From Homalodisca vitripennis (Eukaryota > Arthropoda > Insecta > Hemiptera > Cicadellidae), in assembly GCF_021130785.1 (NCBI RefSeq), contig NC_060207.1:197420001-197484000 (forward strand): 64,000 nt of DNA. The letters are read 5' to 3'. The notes under the pieces are model-generated. The model saw only the letters and a list, made by a program, of their open reading frames with translations. It searched no databases and was not told the DNA's origin. The position numbers and the translations under genes were made by a program. Of the stretch, positions 1-13,104 are shown piece after piece; position 1 is the first letter of the stretch; every line of letters begins with the position of its first letter.

Positions 1-22
1 TATTATATATTTGTATTTATAC

Positions 23-43
23 ATATATATATATATATATATA
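23..43. repeat. (AT)n microsatellite
   Basis: This is a short uninterrupted run of alternating A and T close to the left edge of the window. It is ordinary simple sequence with no associated feature. Confidence 0.9.
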
Positions 44-2524
44 CGAAATAAAACAGTTAGTGGCTCTTGAATTTTCCGATTTCATTTTCTGTTTTATTAT
101 CCATGGATATCTTTATGTTATTTGCTTCTAGGAAGTAAAGAATTCTAGTGGAATTTATTGCTATTATCCAAAATCTTTTAAAGGAATTCAAAATTTAAAT
201 TCAATATTCTTCACTTAATGCACATTTATTGGATACTAGGGGAGAAATTATTAGAAATTTAATTCTAGTTCACTTCTGGAAATCTAAACTATAAGATACT
301 GCTAAAATCAATTAAATATAATAAAATATTTAATAAATGTTTATATATATCAAGCTTATGTTATCAAGCAAATGTTAGACAAGCTTTTTGATTTTGATGT
401 CGCCTCAGTTACGTCTGTATGCATATGATTTTCAATAAAACCGATGGTAGCAAAGATAGAGAAATTGTTTTTATTTATTAAACAGAAAAACATCTTTGCA
501 AACAATCGTATTATTATATGAGTGTATAATAAAATGGTTTAAAATCCGTGAAGATGACAATCAGCCTAATTCTTGAACAAACGTTAATTCTCTTATAGGT
601 TTTTATTCTTCAGCACTTTCTTAATGCAGCAACGGCTCTTATAAAAAAATTAAATAACATAGATTGTACACTTAGAAACGTAACCCGGGTATTTAAAATA
701 AACTAATCATAAACAAGTTTGGCAATAATAAAATTTAAGAATATATATAACTCGTACAAATCACTTCAGTTAGATAATTTAGAAAAATGTTGACTGAGAT
801 GTCTACAAAGATAGTTTTAATCCGATAAGTAAGTATAACGTTATTATTACCCTTACATTGTTACACAGAGTATTGATGAAACAATGGGAATAAGTCAGGA
901 GTCAGTGCCTCTGTGGACTAAATCCAGTATTTCAGCCTCCGGCCGTTATTATACCCAAGAGAGCTTATAGGTCCTGCTTTACAGTCTTAATGTATTCAAA
1001 GCTTACGTTAGGCCAGAGCTTTTTGCAGAACTTCCATATAACTCTCTATTGTAATGCCATTGTAACTAAAGGCCCAAAGGCATTATATAATTTAGGTAGT
1101 ACTATTCTTTTGTCACATGACTAAAATATACATATATTTATGTATATAATTTGTTATTCAAATGTTTCACTTGCTTGTTTCGATACCATATGCAATTTAT
1201 ATTTGTAATAAGTTTCTAAATTTAATTCGTATATTTATTTATATTCTGATTATACATCCATTGTCAGTTATATCACTGAACATTTACGAAATATTAAGCA
1301 GTAGATGTGAAGAAATATATATAATCTCATAGCCTTTACTCAAAATACAGAGTGTTCCAAAAACAGTGAGTCCCTTTTTCTTTTTATACAAATAAGCCTA
1401 TTCCAATCATCCTTAATGGATCTAATGTTATGGTTATTTTCTTTTTAATGTCCTAAAGAATGATTTTTACTGTGTTAATATAAAATAATTTTAAAAAATC
1501 CCAACGTTTTGGTTACTTTTCAAACGCAACAAACCCGATTGGTTTATGGCAATATTTTATATGATAGCAGGCATGAATATATTTGTTTTAAATCTTTCTA
1601 CATTGTAAAGTTTAGTCGCTTGAAAATATTAAAACTCCCGTAACCTTAAAATCTTTAATGGTAATATGCCTTTGGCCCACCAAATTGAAGGCCGTAAAAT
1701 ATTGAATAACCTTCAAGTTTAAAGTTCTTTTCTTTTTTTGGGTCTAAAAATTTAAACCCTTCGGCCGTAAGTTTACATACATCCCATTTTGGTCTTTAAC
1801 ATTGTAAAATATTAGCCGAGGGATCTTGTTAAATGTAATCTACTGTTCTGTTTAACAATTGTTATATGACAGTAATAGCATATGTTAGATTAACATAATT
1901 ACTATTTTAAATTTCATTAAATTTGTAGCCTTGAAACCATGAAGTCAGTTTGATGTTAACAATAGGCTACTTCTTATTTTATCCTTTTCTGCAACCTTTG
2001 TTAAGCAAACAGTGAGAAAATAGCCAAATAATAATATTAAACCAATATTAAAGATATACTCTTCAATGTACATTTTAGCAAAGCAGTGCTTGGTCAATAC
2101 TATAATTCTAATATGAAAGGCTAAGTAACTATCCAACTTTAAAAATACATTTAAAGACTGTTGTACTACACTTCTTAGTTGTCTTTTGACAGATTAGGAT
2201 TCTCAGACATGTCTACGTATAAATTTATGTATTAAGGAAACAAGGCAAAATTAGCTACGGCACAAAAATATACAAAACTCGGAATAACTTGAAATTTTTC
2301 AAATTTACACATTTAAAAACATTTTCTTTATCGTCGCAACAGTGCAAATTCAGCATTGTCGTTTGAAATATATCTTATAAGAACGAGTGCTAATACTGCA
2401 AATTCCACGAAATTACATGTAAATCCGGGGTTAATTATAGAGTTTTACTAAAGTAAGATAAAAATTGTTAAGCAATTCATAGAGTAATTAATGTAAAAAA
2501 TATACACATATCTTTTTAAACGCT
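44..2524. other. AT-rich sequence, no gene seen
   Basis: All six frames are heavily interrupted by stops. The only recognisable item is a transposon-tip-like phrase, CAGAGTGTTCCA, at about 1349, for which I found no partner end. The section at about 890-1080 is somewhat richer in GC but encodes nothing I recognise. Confidence 0.6.
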
Positions 2525-2680
2525 GAATAACATAGCCCATGTAGGTAGAAATACTAGCACTAAAATTAATAGTCTTTTATTTTGAACTTGAAAAACATTC
2601 CAAACATAAAGTGTATAGTATTACGTAATATTTGAAGTAAAATATTTCTGCCAAACAATTACAAAAAAAAGAGATGTATT
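2525..2680 (+). repeat. Dispersed repeat, direct copy of 3614-3750
   Basis: This stretch matches 3614-3750 in the same orientation across most of its length. Shared phrases include TATTTTGAACTTGAAAA and, further on, GTGTATAGTA/ATGTATAGTA followed by ACGTAATATT. The downstream copy forms the central part of the palindromic repeat at 3529-3827, so this copy is probably a solo internal fragment of the same family without the inverted arms. Confidence 0.7.
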
Positions 2681-3554
2681 TTATGCTGATAAATTGTTAA
2701 TTTTTTCTTTGATTTTAGATGCTGAACAAAAGCATAAACTTAGTAATCTAAACTAAAACTTAAAAACACTACGGTAATCACATAATGAATATGTGTAAAT
2801 TGAACAGCGTAGTGGAAACTATCCTAGGGGAAAACCTACAAGTTCATCCCAATTGCCAAGAAAGGAACTGTACAGACAACACAATTGATACAATAGCAGG
2901 ACGTACAATTGAGGGTACCACAATAACCTGGACACACAAACCTAAATCGGTTTACTCCTAAGAGCATTACCTAACCACTGTTTCATTTCCCTAACACAGA
3001 ATAGTCTACACTTGAATTAGGGACTTGAATAAGGAAAGTTACGTTAATAGTGTTTGGATTTAGAGGCCTTAAATACAGAAAATGTACGTTTTATACTAAA
3101 TTAATACGTTAATTTGCCGTATATGACATACAAAACTATATTACTAGACAACAAATATTGAATATGACTCTGAAATTAATTAAACACACATAAATTTATG
3201 TAATTCTCTGAACAATTACTAAAAAACCTTTATGGGTAGTTACAAAATTTTAAAAATTTAACATAAATTTTGGTACCTACGCATAAAATTTTTATAACGA
3301 TTTTTGAGTTTTGGTTTATCATTTATATATCACATATGAGGATTGTATAACGATTTTGGTAACGTTACATTTTTTAACTTTTGAACTTTTTTAACAAGTA
3401 ATGAAAAAATAGCAAACCGCTTTCTAAAGATCAATTTTGAATAATAATTTAATTCTTTGTTTTTTAATTTTTGACGATGGAAGGATTGTGAAGGAAACAG
3501 TAATTTTCCGGATATTTGCCATCGTTGAGTGAAATAAGAAATCAGTAACACTAC

Positions 3555-3587
3555 GTTTCGAGATCTGCAATTTGATCTTTTCTTCAG
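3555..3587 (-). ncRNA. Hammerhead-like core motif, left arm
   Basis: On the minus strand the order is CTGAAGA, a stem-loop whose strands are AAGATC and GATCTC-like, then GAAAC. The known hammerhead core is CUGANGA, stem II, GAAA. I could not define stem I, stem III or a cleavage triplet convincingly, so this is a motif resemblance and not a demonstrated ribozyme. Confidence 0.3.
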
Positions 3588-3768
3588 GTAAAGAACTAAC
3601 CTAACATATAACATATGAATAGCATAACCTATTTTTGGAGAAATACCAACACTAATGTATTTTATTTTGAACTTGAAAAGCATTCTAAACATAGAATGTA
3701 TAGTATGACGTAATATTACAAGTAAAACAATTATCAAAAATGAGATATATGTTAGGTTATTTCATTAC

Positions 3769-3801
3769 CTGAAGAAGAGATCAGATTGCTGATCTCGAAA
3801 C
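3769..3801 (+). ncRNA. Hammerhead-like core motif, right arm
   Basis: The order CTGAAGA, AGAGATC, an 8-base loop, GATCTC, then GAAAC is seen on the plus strand. The stem pairs over six bases. It is the inverted partner of the motif at 3555-3587. The invariant core positions of the hammerhead (CUGANGA and GAAA) are all kept in this copy. Confidence 0.35.
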
Positions 3802-3841
3802 TTAGTGTTACTGATGTCTTGTTTTACTAATAAATTAAATT

Positions 3842-5861
3842 AAAATATTTTGTAAGTAATGTCTAAATATGGTACACTTAATTTAAAATTCATTGTAAAA
3901 TTATTGGACTTTGAGAAATATATGGTTTGAAAAGTCACACTATAGCAGTTTAATTATTAAAAAGGTATTAGAATATTTTTTAGTACAATCAATAACAGAA
4001 AGAAATCAGAGACAATGACTAAAGGTAAATGTTTAATAATGGTAATCGTTCTGTAAGAATTATAACTTTTAAAACATTTTAATTTAGTTTAGCAGTTTTT
4101 GAAGTACTTGATGAAAAGTTGGTAGACCCAAGTTTACGCTAAGTCGAGCTTTAATAGAAGGTAGAAAGGTCCTCCAGGTATTGCCAGGCAATCAACTATA
4201 AACGCATTACTCGGGCCGCTGGCCATCTACTGGACCATAAAATGTGTACTTCATTATTATGATTGTGGAAGTATTTTATGCATATTTGTTTATAAATAAA
4301 ACGCAACGCATACATGGTTAAATATTTATTTAGAAATGAAAACATATAATATATAATTTATAATACCAGGTTCATTTTATGTTTTCAAAAAACATTTACG
4401 CCACATAAACTTGAAAAAATTTGGACCAGTTAAATATTAAACTCATATATTTTTATAGACAGGATGTCAATTTAAATTCCAACTTCATATGTATGTCATA
4501 TACACATACGTCATGTATTATGTTTTAGGAAAGTTATTTTGGTAAAAATGTGATTTAAAAATATATCTATGCCTTATTGCTAAATTTCACTTTAAGTGAT
4601 TTAGGAATCAAGGAAAAATAAAAAGGCTAGAATAATTGTGTCAAAAACGTAGGATAATATGCGCCACATCGGTAAAGTTCCTAAACTGTTGCTAGCCTAC
4701 ATGGAAAGGCTTCTCATTGCTTAAATTTAAAATTTACTTATTAACGTGTCTAATGAAAAGGTTTACTACGTAAGTTTACAACTCACTACAGAGTGCATAA
4801 ATACACTCTTCATGGACAATTTAATTTTTAAATGTGTTAATATTGCTAATACTAATTGGAAATGATGTTTTATAGATCGTTTAAAGTATTTTGTTATACT
4901 TGACATAATTTACCGATTCATACTTAATATTTCTGTGCTTATTTATATGCTTATTTACCTCATATTTTCGTAATTACTATTTGTTTTAATGGAAAATATA
5001 GATTTGTTTAGAGCTAACGATTATTTTAAGGGCAAAGAGAAACGTAACTCATGTGTATATTTTTGCAATCACAGCGGTTTCAAATATTTTATTTAGTCAC
5101 CTAAATACGATTTTTGCGATACCTTATAACATATTGTGCTTTTTATAATTTTGTTTATTTGGTTATCGTTTATCTTCATTATATTTTGCGTATATAAATA
5201 TGTCGACTTATTAAAGCTTAGCTACAGTGCATTTATTACAGATTACCATAGACAAATATTACTGAGAACCAAAACAATGAATTCTATGGCGTTTTCATAC
5301 CTTTTTTATTCTCTTAAAACAATAAGCTTATAAATTTTACTAGTTCCTATAAGGACCATTGCGTTGCTTCTGGAATAACAGTATATTCTGTTCTGGATGT
5401 CTAAGGTTAAGGGTAGAGGCCGCCTACTGTCGAGATTCACGAGGAAGAATTTAGGACACTAATCTCACTAGTCATATCCCCAGGAAAGAAGAGGAGGCTA
5501 GCTCTGAACCAGCCTCTCTAGTCAAAGCAGGCAGGAGTTGGCACACTCCTTATGTTGAGGCTAGAAATAACCTTTGACACATAGGGAAATAACCTCAATA
5601 AGACTAGATCTATTGAATTATCCTTACACCCCATAATATCGTCATTTGTGGTTAGTGATGTGCCACTCCTGGATATCTATAAGGTTGGCTATATTTAAGT
5701 GATGCATATATTTTTGCTGTGTTCAGTGGTAGGTTCAACTGGAAGTTACAAACCAGTCAGAAGTGATCCTTGCTGGATAAAGTTTCCTTACCTTATAAGA
5801 AGGGTAATAATGATGTTTATACCTGCAACAAACATAAAACAATTAGGTTATCACTTATGGA
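3842..5861. other. AT-rich sequence, no gene seen
   Basis: I see no supported gene. A stretch of more balanced composition at about 5400-5690 (containing GAGGCCGCC and GGAGGCTAGC) could be an old repeat fragment, but no partner copy was found in the window. Confidence 0.5.
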
Positions 5862-5891
5862 AACACACCAATCTCTTTAGATTGGTGTGTT
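5862..5891. repeat. Perfect 13-bp-stem hairpin
   Basis: AACACACCAATCT and its exact reverse complement are separated by a 4-base loop, CTTT. Immediately after it, the phrase GTGTTATTAAAATTAT occurs twice, at about 5888 and 5909, so the right foot of the hairpin has been partly duplicated in tandem. Confidence 0.85.
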
Positions 5892-5924
5892 ATTAAAATT
5901 ATCTTTATGTGTTATTAAAATTAT

Positions 5925-6417
5925 GAACATTCACCATTTTATATATTGTTATGAAAAAAAAACAGATTAATTTTCCTGATGTTCGTTATATTTACTTCCA
6001 AACCAATCGATAAATAATAAACTAGTCCTTTAGTAATATAACTCAACCATAACACTGTTATTAAATCTAACTTGTTTGTGTAATACATACTTCCGATGAC
6101 TAAGATATTTTGTAATCTATATTTGAAATAAACACTGTCCTATGACATATAAAACTGTGTAATATAGTGAAAATAAAAAAGTTAGTTGTAAAAAGATAAA
6201 TTTTTGTATCTGTTGTATAAATTAATATAGTACACTAAATTGAGTTTTTAATTAGCCATTTTAACTTCTTAGATCCGAAAGCAATTATAAGGAAATATAA
6301 CTCATTGTGACAAGATGTTCATTATTTATATAAATGAGCAAGTATGGAAATATTTTTCAATCCAATTTAGATGCTCATTTCAACGAGTACAAAACAAGAT
6401 GTCAAAAAATATTTACC

Positions 6418-6480
<63 letters not shown>

Positions 6481-9400
6481 ATAGCGTAAATTATAAAGTT
6501 ACACACACACATACATATAAACTTCAAATTTCGACTTATATTACAACCAGCACGTTTGGTGGTCTATTTCATTCTTGTGGATATATTTTTATTTATTAAA
6601 CAAATACAGGCTTTGTGCTTATACGAGGGAAAAATTAGCTCTCGGCTACTGGGCAGTAAAGCTTCGTTGTTACTCTTCCTCATAACTTTATACTAAAATC
6701 ACAACACTTTACTGATTTTTTTATGAAATAATTTTGTTTGCTACAGTGAAAATAACATAAAACTACTATACATTTCATTAATTGACTAGGTTAATCTTAT
6801 GCTCGTAATTATTCCATAATTTAAATAAGGCGAAATTAAATATGTCATCAGAGTACTCTAAAAACGGTACTCTTGATTGAGTTGACACCTATGTAGTGTG
6901 AGGTTGGAGTTATGTTCTTGGGAGGGCACCGTAATTTCCCTGAGGAAGCATAAGACCATTCACGGCCTTGGACACTCTTCAATTGTTACAAGCCCGACTT
7001 TGTGCCACAGAACAGCCTTTTCTCACCTACGTGGTAGAATATAGTATATTTCCTTACATAGTATGTTTTGAAAAGTGCCATAATCCACCAAGCTGTAAAT
7101 TATAAGGCTGCACATTGTAATGCAAATTAGATAACATGTTTCATTAAGTGACTCATTATTTGTATTTATTTAGTAATAATTGAACGAAAATTTTACAGAT
7201 GACTTACGCAAAATGGTTTAATAATTATGTGGGACAAAAAAGAAAATAAATAAGAAATGACATGGCATCTTTTATAACCAATTCCTAAAAATTAGGGTTT
7301 CAATAAACAAGTTTTCATAAAGAATAAGTGTTTATATATATAGCATTACCGCCAATAAAATAATAATATTAATCAAAAAGGAAATAATATACTTTTTTAG
7401 GAAACATTGCGTTTAAACTTACACAATAACTGTGTAATTTCAGCTATTTACGGTAAATAAACATAATACAAATGTTGAAAATAAAGTAAAACTGTATTTT
7501 TTGCTCACTTTAATATACTAAACGTATCTGTTACATGATTGGAACTAAGTTTATAGCAGTAACACTATGAAATAAATATCCAATTTAAGTTATTTGAGTC
7601 AAACGAAAGTTATTTAAATGACTTCCCTGACAATTTAGTAAAACACACGGGAAACACATATACAATTACGGACTCTCCTCCACAAAGTTTACAATATATG
7701 ATTAATAAATGTTATAGTATTGATAAGGCAATTGAAAAGAAATACATTATCAAATTAAAAAACGTAGTAGCTGAGAAATTTTTATTGAATAGAAATAACA
7801 TCAAGTTTAAAATAATTATTCTGAAAAAAGATTCTATATGGAGCCATTATTATTAATCAGTGAAATTCTGTCATATGTTTGAACCCAGAAATATCCCCAG
7901 GACAGAGGTGAGGTGGATTTATTGAATCCCTTAAACAGCATCGCTCGGTTGAACATTCATTCATGCCTTACTTACTGGATCATAAATTAGCGGCTTTTGC
8001 ACAGCTTTGCTCCCCCAAGAACAATGTCATGTTAGATTGAATTCTTATGTGACAAGTCATTGTAAAATATAAATAGTGGTAATTTCCAAACTATTGAATT
8101 ATAAAATACATATACTGTATGGGAAAAACTATTTGTCATTTGAGGTGATTCGACTGGCCTTGATTTGTCTTAATGATAAATAACGAATTATCACTATCGA
8201 TAAAGAATATTTTCTGCGCTTTTGAATAACAATCGATAAACCTTTAGCTGTGGATAATCTTTATTCAATTCATATATAATTGCCATAAAATGTTTGTTTC
8301 AAGGATAAATATTTTCTTTTACATACCACCCACTACCTTATTACAGAGTAACATTCCACCTCCTTATTCAGCACCGCTTTTATATAAGGGCAAGCACACT
8401 TCTGCCCAAGCTTTATTCCTATGTTCGGCTTTCATTCTCAAAAAGGCTTCACTTGTGTGTCGTTAACCAATGTTTTGTGAACTGTAGGCAGACGACAACT
8501 GCGGTTTGACGAGTTGTATAATTTTTCCAGTCAACGTTTGGTTTTTAGAAAAAAAACTGTTACAAGGCAAATTTTTCTCCCTGAGACTACTATAAGTGTG
8601 TGCCAAAAGTTCCCCGTCACGCTACACGGTCACGTTTGCAAGCACTCTGTTTACAGCCTGTTTACAGCCTGTACCTTAACGAATATTCATTGTAGAATTA
8701 TAATATTTATAAATTTATTTGTTCCTTTCACAGAGAGACTCGTGATGCTAAAGTTAAGGAATACTCAATAAGTATACACATTCTAAAAAAGTGCATGTTA
8801 AAGAGTTAAATTCATCTAAAAATTCAAAGAGGGATAAGTTTAAACCTAAGAAACAGTAATCCAACAGACTATAGGTCAATAAGAAGACACCGTTGGTAGA
8901 ATATAGCATTGCAATGTTATTAAGAGGGATATTTGAGAACTCAACAGTGTCAGTGAATTTCAGTATTAAAGTTACTGAAATAGAATTTTAATATCATTCA
9001 ATTATTATTTATATGCATATAAAAGTTGTTAAACAAGCATTTTCCTTATTGGTTTTACAACATTGTTAAATTGGATGATTTCAATGATAACACGTGAATA
9101 ATTTACTATGCGATTGACCTGTATTTTAATATGAAACGCTTTGTTGGTTTCTAAGTAATTATTTCATTTAATCGATTACATATTAGAATATGATCGATTA
9201 CTGAAGTAGAATATGATTGTTAATAGAATAATGCATATTCAAAAAGTATTAATTAATTTATTACCTTTTATTCTCCTGGAATTTAGATGTGTAAAATAAT
9301 GTAACCACAAATAAAAGGATACCTAACAATCATATGATTATTAAATTATTATTTTATATGAATAATAGTTTTACTTGGAAGGAAAACTAACTTTACATAT

Positions 9401-9840
9401 TGAACAAGGTAACAATAATATAAGCAATGTTTACTGCAGTTTTTTATTTCGAGGCTGAAATCTAGGGAAATACTCTGATATAAGGATTTACCAAGAAAGA
9501 AATGGTGGTAATGACATAAAGTAGATGGCTATTAGACCTAAATATACAAATTCAAAGAAGTTTTGACACACGTGAAAGTTGTCACTTCATTTGATCTCTT
9601 TCAATAGATGATTAAAATATTTAATTTATTACAATAAAAATTTACATAACAACATTAAAAAATTATAGCATACTCTCACTACCTCACCACGTCTTGCTCA
9701 TAAAACTTCTCTAAAGTTTAATTATTATAGCTAATTATTTTCTCAGGATATACAGACATATTATACAATCACACAGAAAATACAGTTTTACATCACCCAG
9801 GCAGAGAACAGAATTGTGTTAGCATACTAAATGGTCGGTT
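5925..9840. other. AT-rich sequence with one long (AT)n tract, no gene seen
   Basis: Apart from the (AT)n tract at 6422-6475 I found only low-complexity AT-rich DNA. Two more GC-balanced patches, at about 6890-7030 and 7870-8040, share only a short phrase with each other and do not code for anything recognisable. A small tandem duplication of TTTACAGCCTG lies at about 8650-8672. Confidence 0.5.
6422..6475. repeat. (AT)n microsatellite
   Basis: About 54 bases of pure alternating AT, followed by a short run rich in CA around 6503. It is simple sequence of the kind prone to length variation. Confidence 0.95.
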
Positions 9841-9955
9841 TCAATGACGCAAAGCCAAATTCCATGGCTGACATTCATCATCATAGAACCCATTCTTGTC
9901 TATGTAGAAATGCTTTATGAAAATTTCTGTAGATGAAAAATCTTGCCACATGATA
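9841..9955 (+). repeat. Degenerate copy of the 'CGCTCAGCC' family
   Basis: The phrase GACGCAAAGCCAAATTCCATGG matches the core of the dispersed family defined at 49015-49460. It is followed by CATCATCATAGAAC, which corresponds to the CATCATCGAAC block seen in other copies. The fragment is diverged and its limits are approximate. Confidence 0.45.
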
Positions 9956-10130
9956 TAATGACAGTTTTGAACATTAAGCTGAGTTTCATAGCACTTTTTA
10001 AATACTACTCTATATAGTCTAACAACTCATAAAAATGTTGTATCTTTTGGAATAGATTGGCTACATGTTTTTAAGGGTCATACTTCAAAGTCTACTATGA
10101 TTGTACTCAGTATGTTTGTAATATTTTTAT

Positions 10131-10376
10131 TCTGCTATTTTGTTGTTGCCATCATGATTACCCTTAAGACAAATGTAATGTATTTGCTAACTATTTAGCC
10201 AAATCCGATGGATTTATGTCCACCATGATCGAAATAGTTGGTGCTTATTCATGAGTAGAAATGACGCTATACATCTATTCGATTTTTAGATATCGTGCGG
10301 ACAAGCAATCAGACTGGCTTCAATAAATTTTTTCTAGTAACTCAAATGATAGGCTTCGCTGACGCTCAGCCAATAC
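10131..10376 (+). repeat. Copy of the 'CGCTCAGCC' dispersed family
   Basis: The copy begins with TTGTTGTTGCCATCATGATTACC, includes a GATGGATTTATGTCCACCATGATCGAA block, and ends with AGGCTTCGCTGACGCTCAGCC. The order of these blocks matches the copy at 57270-57535, which supports one element of roughly 250-300 bp. There is no coding capacity. Confidence 0.55.
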
Positions 10377-11676
10377 AGTCTTTCAATTAGTCAAAAATAT
10401 AGCAACGAGTCATTCAACTGAACACTAATTATTTCACAATTGTTCGAACAATACGTACATCTGCTTGATGTGCTGTTTAAAAGGACAATCACATTTTCTA
10501 GAGTAACTTCGTTTAGAAAACTTTCACCTCTTTTCTTGTTGTACAATATTTTTAACCTGCTTACAAGATTTGAGACAAACTGTTGTTCAAAACAACCTCA
10601 GGCTACGCTTTCCACTGAATCGAATTTGTGACAGAAACTTTGGTGTTACCAACACAAAAACCTTCAATGTTATACCAACTTTACAAGTTTAAAATAATTT
10701 AGTTCATTTTTTAACATTTCAATAGAATTCAGAAGATTACTGAGTTTTATTTTTATTCCGTGTAACAGTATATTATTATGTGTGCATTGGCAAAGCCTGT
10801 CATTTCAAGGTTTTTAAATAAATTCATTTATATCTCTCCGTAAAATACCTAGAAAATTAACCCAAATATAGACTTGAATGTTGCATGGAACTTTATTTAT
10901 ATATACGCAATATTTCACGGAATTATGGTGCCTCTCACTCTATATGATTTGACTGAGTGAAACGGAACTTCCTTACATTGTTCTTATAACAAGTAGATAG
11001 TCGTAGAATAAACGAAATAATAAACATACTGAGCTTAATTACGAAGTTTGAATACGTAATATTTGGTAAATTTGTTCGTGTCTTTCTTTACATTCTGTTT
11101 GATATAAAATACCCTGTTATCTGTATAATTGAATAAGGACAAGATAGAGTACAATAATGCTGCATTTCTCTGCGCGAGATTTTGCTGGGCGCTAGCAAAA
11201 CCTACATTTCCAGGGTGATATCTCAACACAAAGTTGAGGTATAAATTACCAATCACTAAGGGTTCTAGCAACATTCCTCTTATGGCACTAACTGTGTGTG
11301 TGCATGTGTGTGTGTGTGTGTGTGTGTGTGTTTTGTTTTTCTGTGAGAGTGTTGGATATCTCAATAACTATGAGCTGCGAGTTTGGATTTTCCTTCTAAC
11401 GTTATTTCTACATTAGCAATGCCCTGATTGATGAAGGCGTGTTGGCGTTGCTGAACTTTTTCATAGCAGAAAAATGGTTGTTTCAAGAATTATTTCATCT
11501 CTTTAGTTTTCTCCATAAAAGTTATTTTGTACACGTACAACAATTAGATTGATGAAGGTTCATGTCTATAAATAATTAGGTGCAGTGCTACCAACTTAAA
11601 TGCCTCCACTTAATTTCTATCATATTACACCATAAGTTTTTGTTGTCTTTCGCTGCTAACTTGCTGCCTATATATA
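10377..11676. other. AT-rich flank of the transposon, no gene seen
   Basis: The only structured item is the (TG)n tract at 11293-11331. The last bases, TGCCTATATA, form the left target flank of the element that starts at 11677. Confidence 0.55.
11293..11331. repeat. (TG)n microsatellite
   Basis: This is a TG dinucleotide tract interrupted once by GCA. Its translations give repetitive Thr-His or Cys-Val strings that should not be read as protein. Confidence 0.95.
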
Positions 11677-11955
11677 CAGGGTGTCAATTAAGTCTGGAAC
11701 CGGCCTCTCAACTCTCAAATGATTACAGACAATGAAATACCACTTCCGTTTATCAATAGTATACTAAAAAATGTACATGTTTAAGTGATTTCCTGGTTTT
11801 CATCACATCAGGGGGACGTCCCACTGAGGAAGTCATGAAAATCTTAAATGCAAGCATAGGTCGAGTAGTACATCAAGTTACAGGGCTATTTGAGTGGAAC
11901 ACGACGCCACAAACTAGACCTCAAAAGGTTGACCCTAGCCAAAATGGCGGCAGTT
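11677..11955 (+). repeat. Left terminal inverted repeat, 279 bp
   Basis: This pairs with 13449-13727. By eye there are about a dozen mismatches over 279 bp, and the outer 43 bp are identical. Conserved inner blocks include the palindrome GGGACGTCCC and the phrase AAAATGGCGGCAGTT at the inner edge. It is much longer than the roughly 30-bp repeats of most mariners. Confidence 0.95.
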
Positions 11956-12016
11956 GAAAGTTTTGTAATTTGGTAAAACTTAAACATACGACACATTGAA
12001 ATATATTAACCTGAGA

Positions 12017-13104
12017 CTAAATTAAATGTTCAAAATGTTCTCCATTGGTGGTTATACAGTGTGCCAATCGGTTGTAAAAGCTGGATACTGTGTTTTGGAT
12101 GTATTGTTGAGGAATATCTCGAGCTTCCTGTTCTATCCGAAATCTCAGTTGCGCCAAATCTGTAGGCTTAGTTTGGTAGACCTTGTCTTTGAGGTATCCC
12201 CAGAAAAAATAATCGAGTGGTGATAAGTCAGTTGACCCAGCAGGCCACTCTATTGCTCCACGTCTTCCAATCCACCTTTGTGGAAACACATGATTTAAAT
12301 ATTGTCTCACTTGTAGTCCATCTGTTGTAGTGTGGTGGAGCTCCATCTTGTTGGAAAACAATTCTATCGAAGTGTGGACCAAGAATAGTTTGAAGGACAG
12401 GACAGATGTTATTTTGGAATAGAGCTAGGTAAGATTGTGCATTTAAATTGCCATCGATAAAGAACGGCCCAACCATTTGATTTTGTACAATGCTCGCCCA
12501 AACGTTTATTTTCTGGGGATGCTGCGTGTGATTCTCGGATGTCCAATGTGGGTTGGCGTTGTCCCAGTACCTGTAATTATGTCTATTTACACTTCCATGT
12601 AGGAAAAATTTTGGCCTCATCGGAAAATACAATATCATTTAAAACTATTTGATTTTGGTGAATTCGTTGCATTGTAATCTCACAAAATTCGAGACGACGA
12701 TCAAAGTCATCTTCACTCAGTTCCTGAAATAAATGCACTTTATAGGCCTTAAAGCCAGCCGTTTTCATAATTTTACGAACTGACTCATGAGCCATTCCAT
12801 GGGTTCCTCCCACAGATCTAAGTGACTCATGGGAATTCTCAATAAATGATTGTATGACGTCTAATGAGGCATTTTCATCTGTTACTGTCACTGGTCGACC
12901 ACTTCTGGGGCGGTCTTTAACGCTTCCAGTCTCTAAAAAGCGTGCTACTGTTTTGACGGTTGTAGACTTTGAAATTGGATTTCTGTCAGGAAAGCTAGCA
13001 TTAAATAAATTAGTAACTTCCTCGTAGGGTCGTACGTTTTCTCCCCAACCACGCATCATTAGAATAGTGATTCTTTCCCGTTCACTAAGCGACATGGTCA
13101 ACAT
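12017..13104 (-). pseudogene. Transposase, frameshifted
   Basis: This would encode a transposase that excises and reinserts the element at TA sites. Reading from 13104: residues about 5-60 and 80-125 look like two helix-turn-helix DNA-binding domains joined by DRPRSGRPVT (64-71), a typical superfamily linker. The first catalytic aspartate is in VFSDEA (Asp162), the second in FQQDGAPPHY, the third in DLSPLDYFFWG. Spacing of the last two is about 41-43 residues, uncertain because a frameshift lies between them. The frame shifts by +1 near 12605-12617, in an A/T homopolymer, and by a net +1 near 12315-12345. Otherwise no stop interrupts the roughly 361 codons, close to normal family length. The protein ends FEHLI. 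Confidence 0.9.

Larger units (their letters stand above)
3529..3827. mobile_element. Palindromic dispersed element, 3-kb copy
   Basis: Two 82-bp arms (3529-3610 and 3746-3827) are imperfect reverse complements separated by about 135 bp. Each arm carries CTGAAGA, a hairpin with AGATC-type stems, then GAAAC, reading away from the centre. To the left the repeat extends to about 3470 through a block containing TTTGCCATCG that also occurs in both arms of the 59.7-kb copy. The right arm stops before that block, so this copy is asymmetric. Non-autonomous Penelope-like or foldback origin is an inference; no reverse transcriptase is present. Confidence 0.75.

Noticed and set aside
1347..1380. Mariner-type left end, CAGAGTGTTCCA
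   Set aside because: No reverse-complement partner or transposase was found within several kilobases.
3330..3737. Minus-strand open frame of 135 codons
   Set aside because: It runs through the palindromic repeat and its AT-rich flank; the KKRSNCRSRN-type wording is simply the translated CTGAAGA-hairpin-GAAAC motif.
6890..8045. Inverted repeat between 6910 and 8010 (TGTTCTTGGG phrase)
   Set aside because: The match is only about 15 bases and does not extend on either side.
11035..11416. Overlapping open frames around the (TG)n tract
   Set aside because: They owe their length to the stop-free microsatellite.
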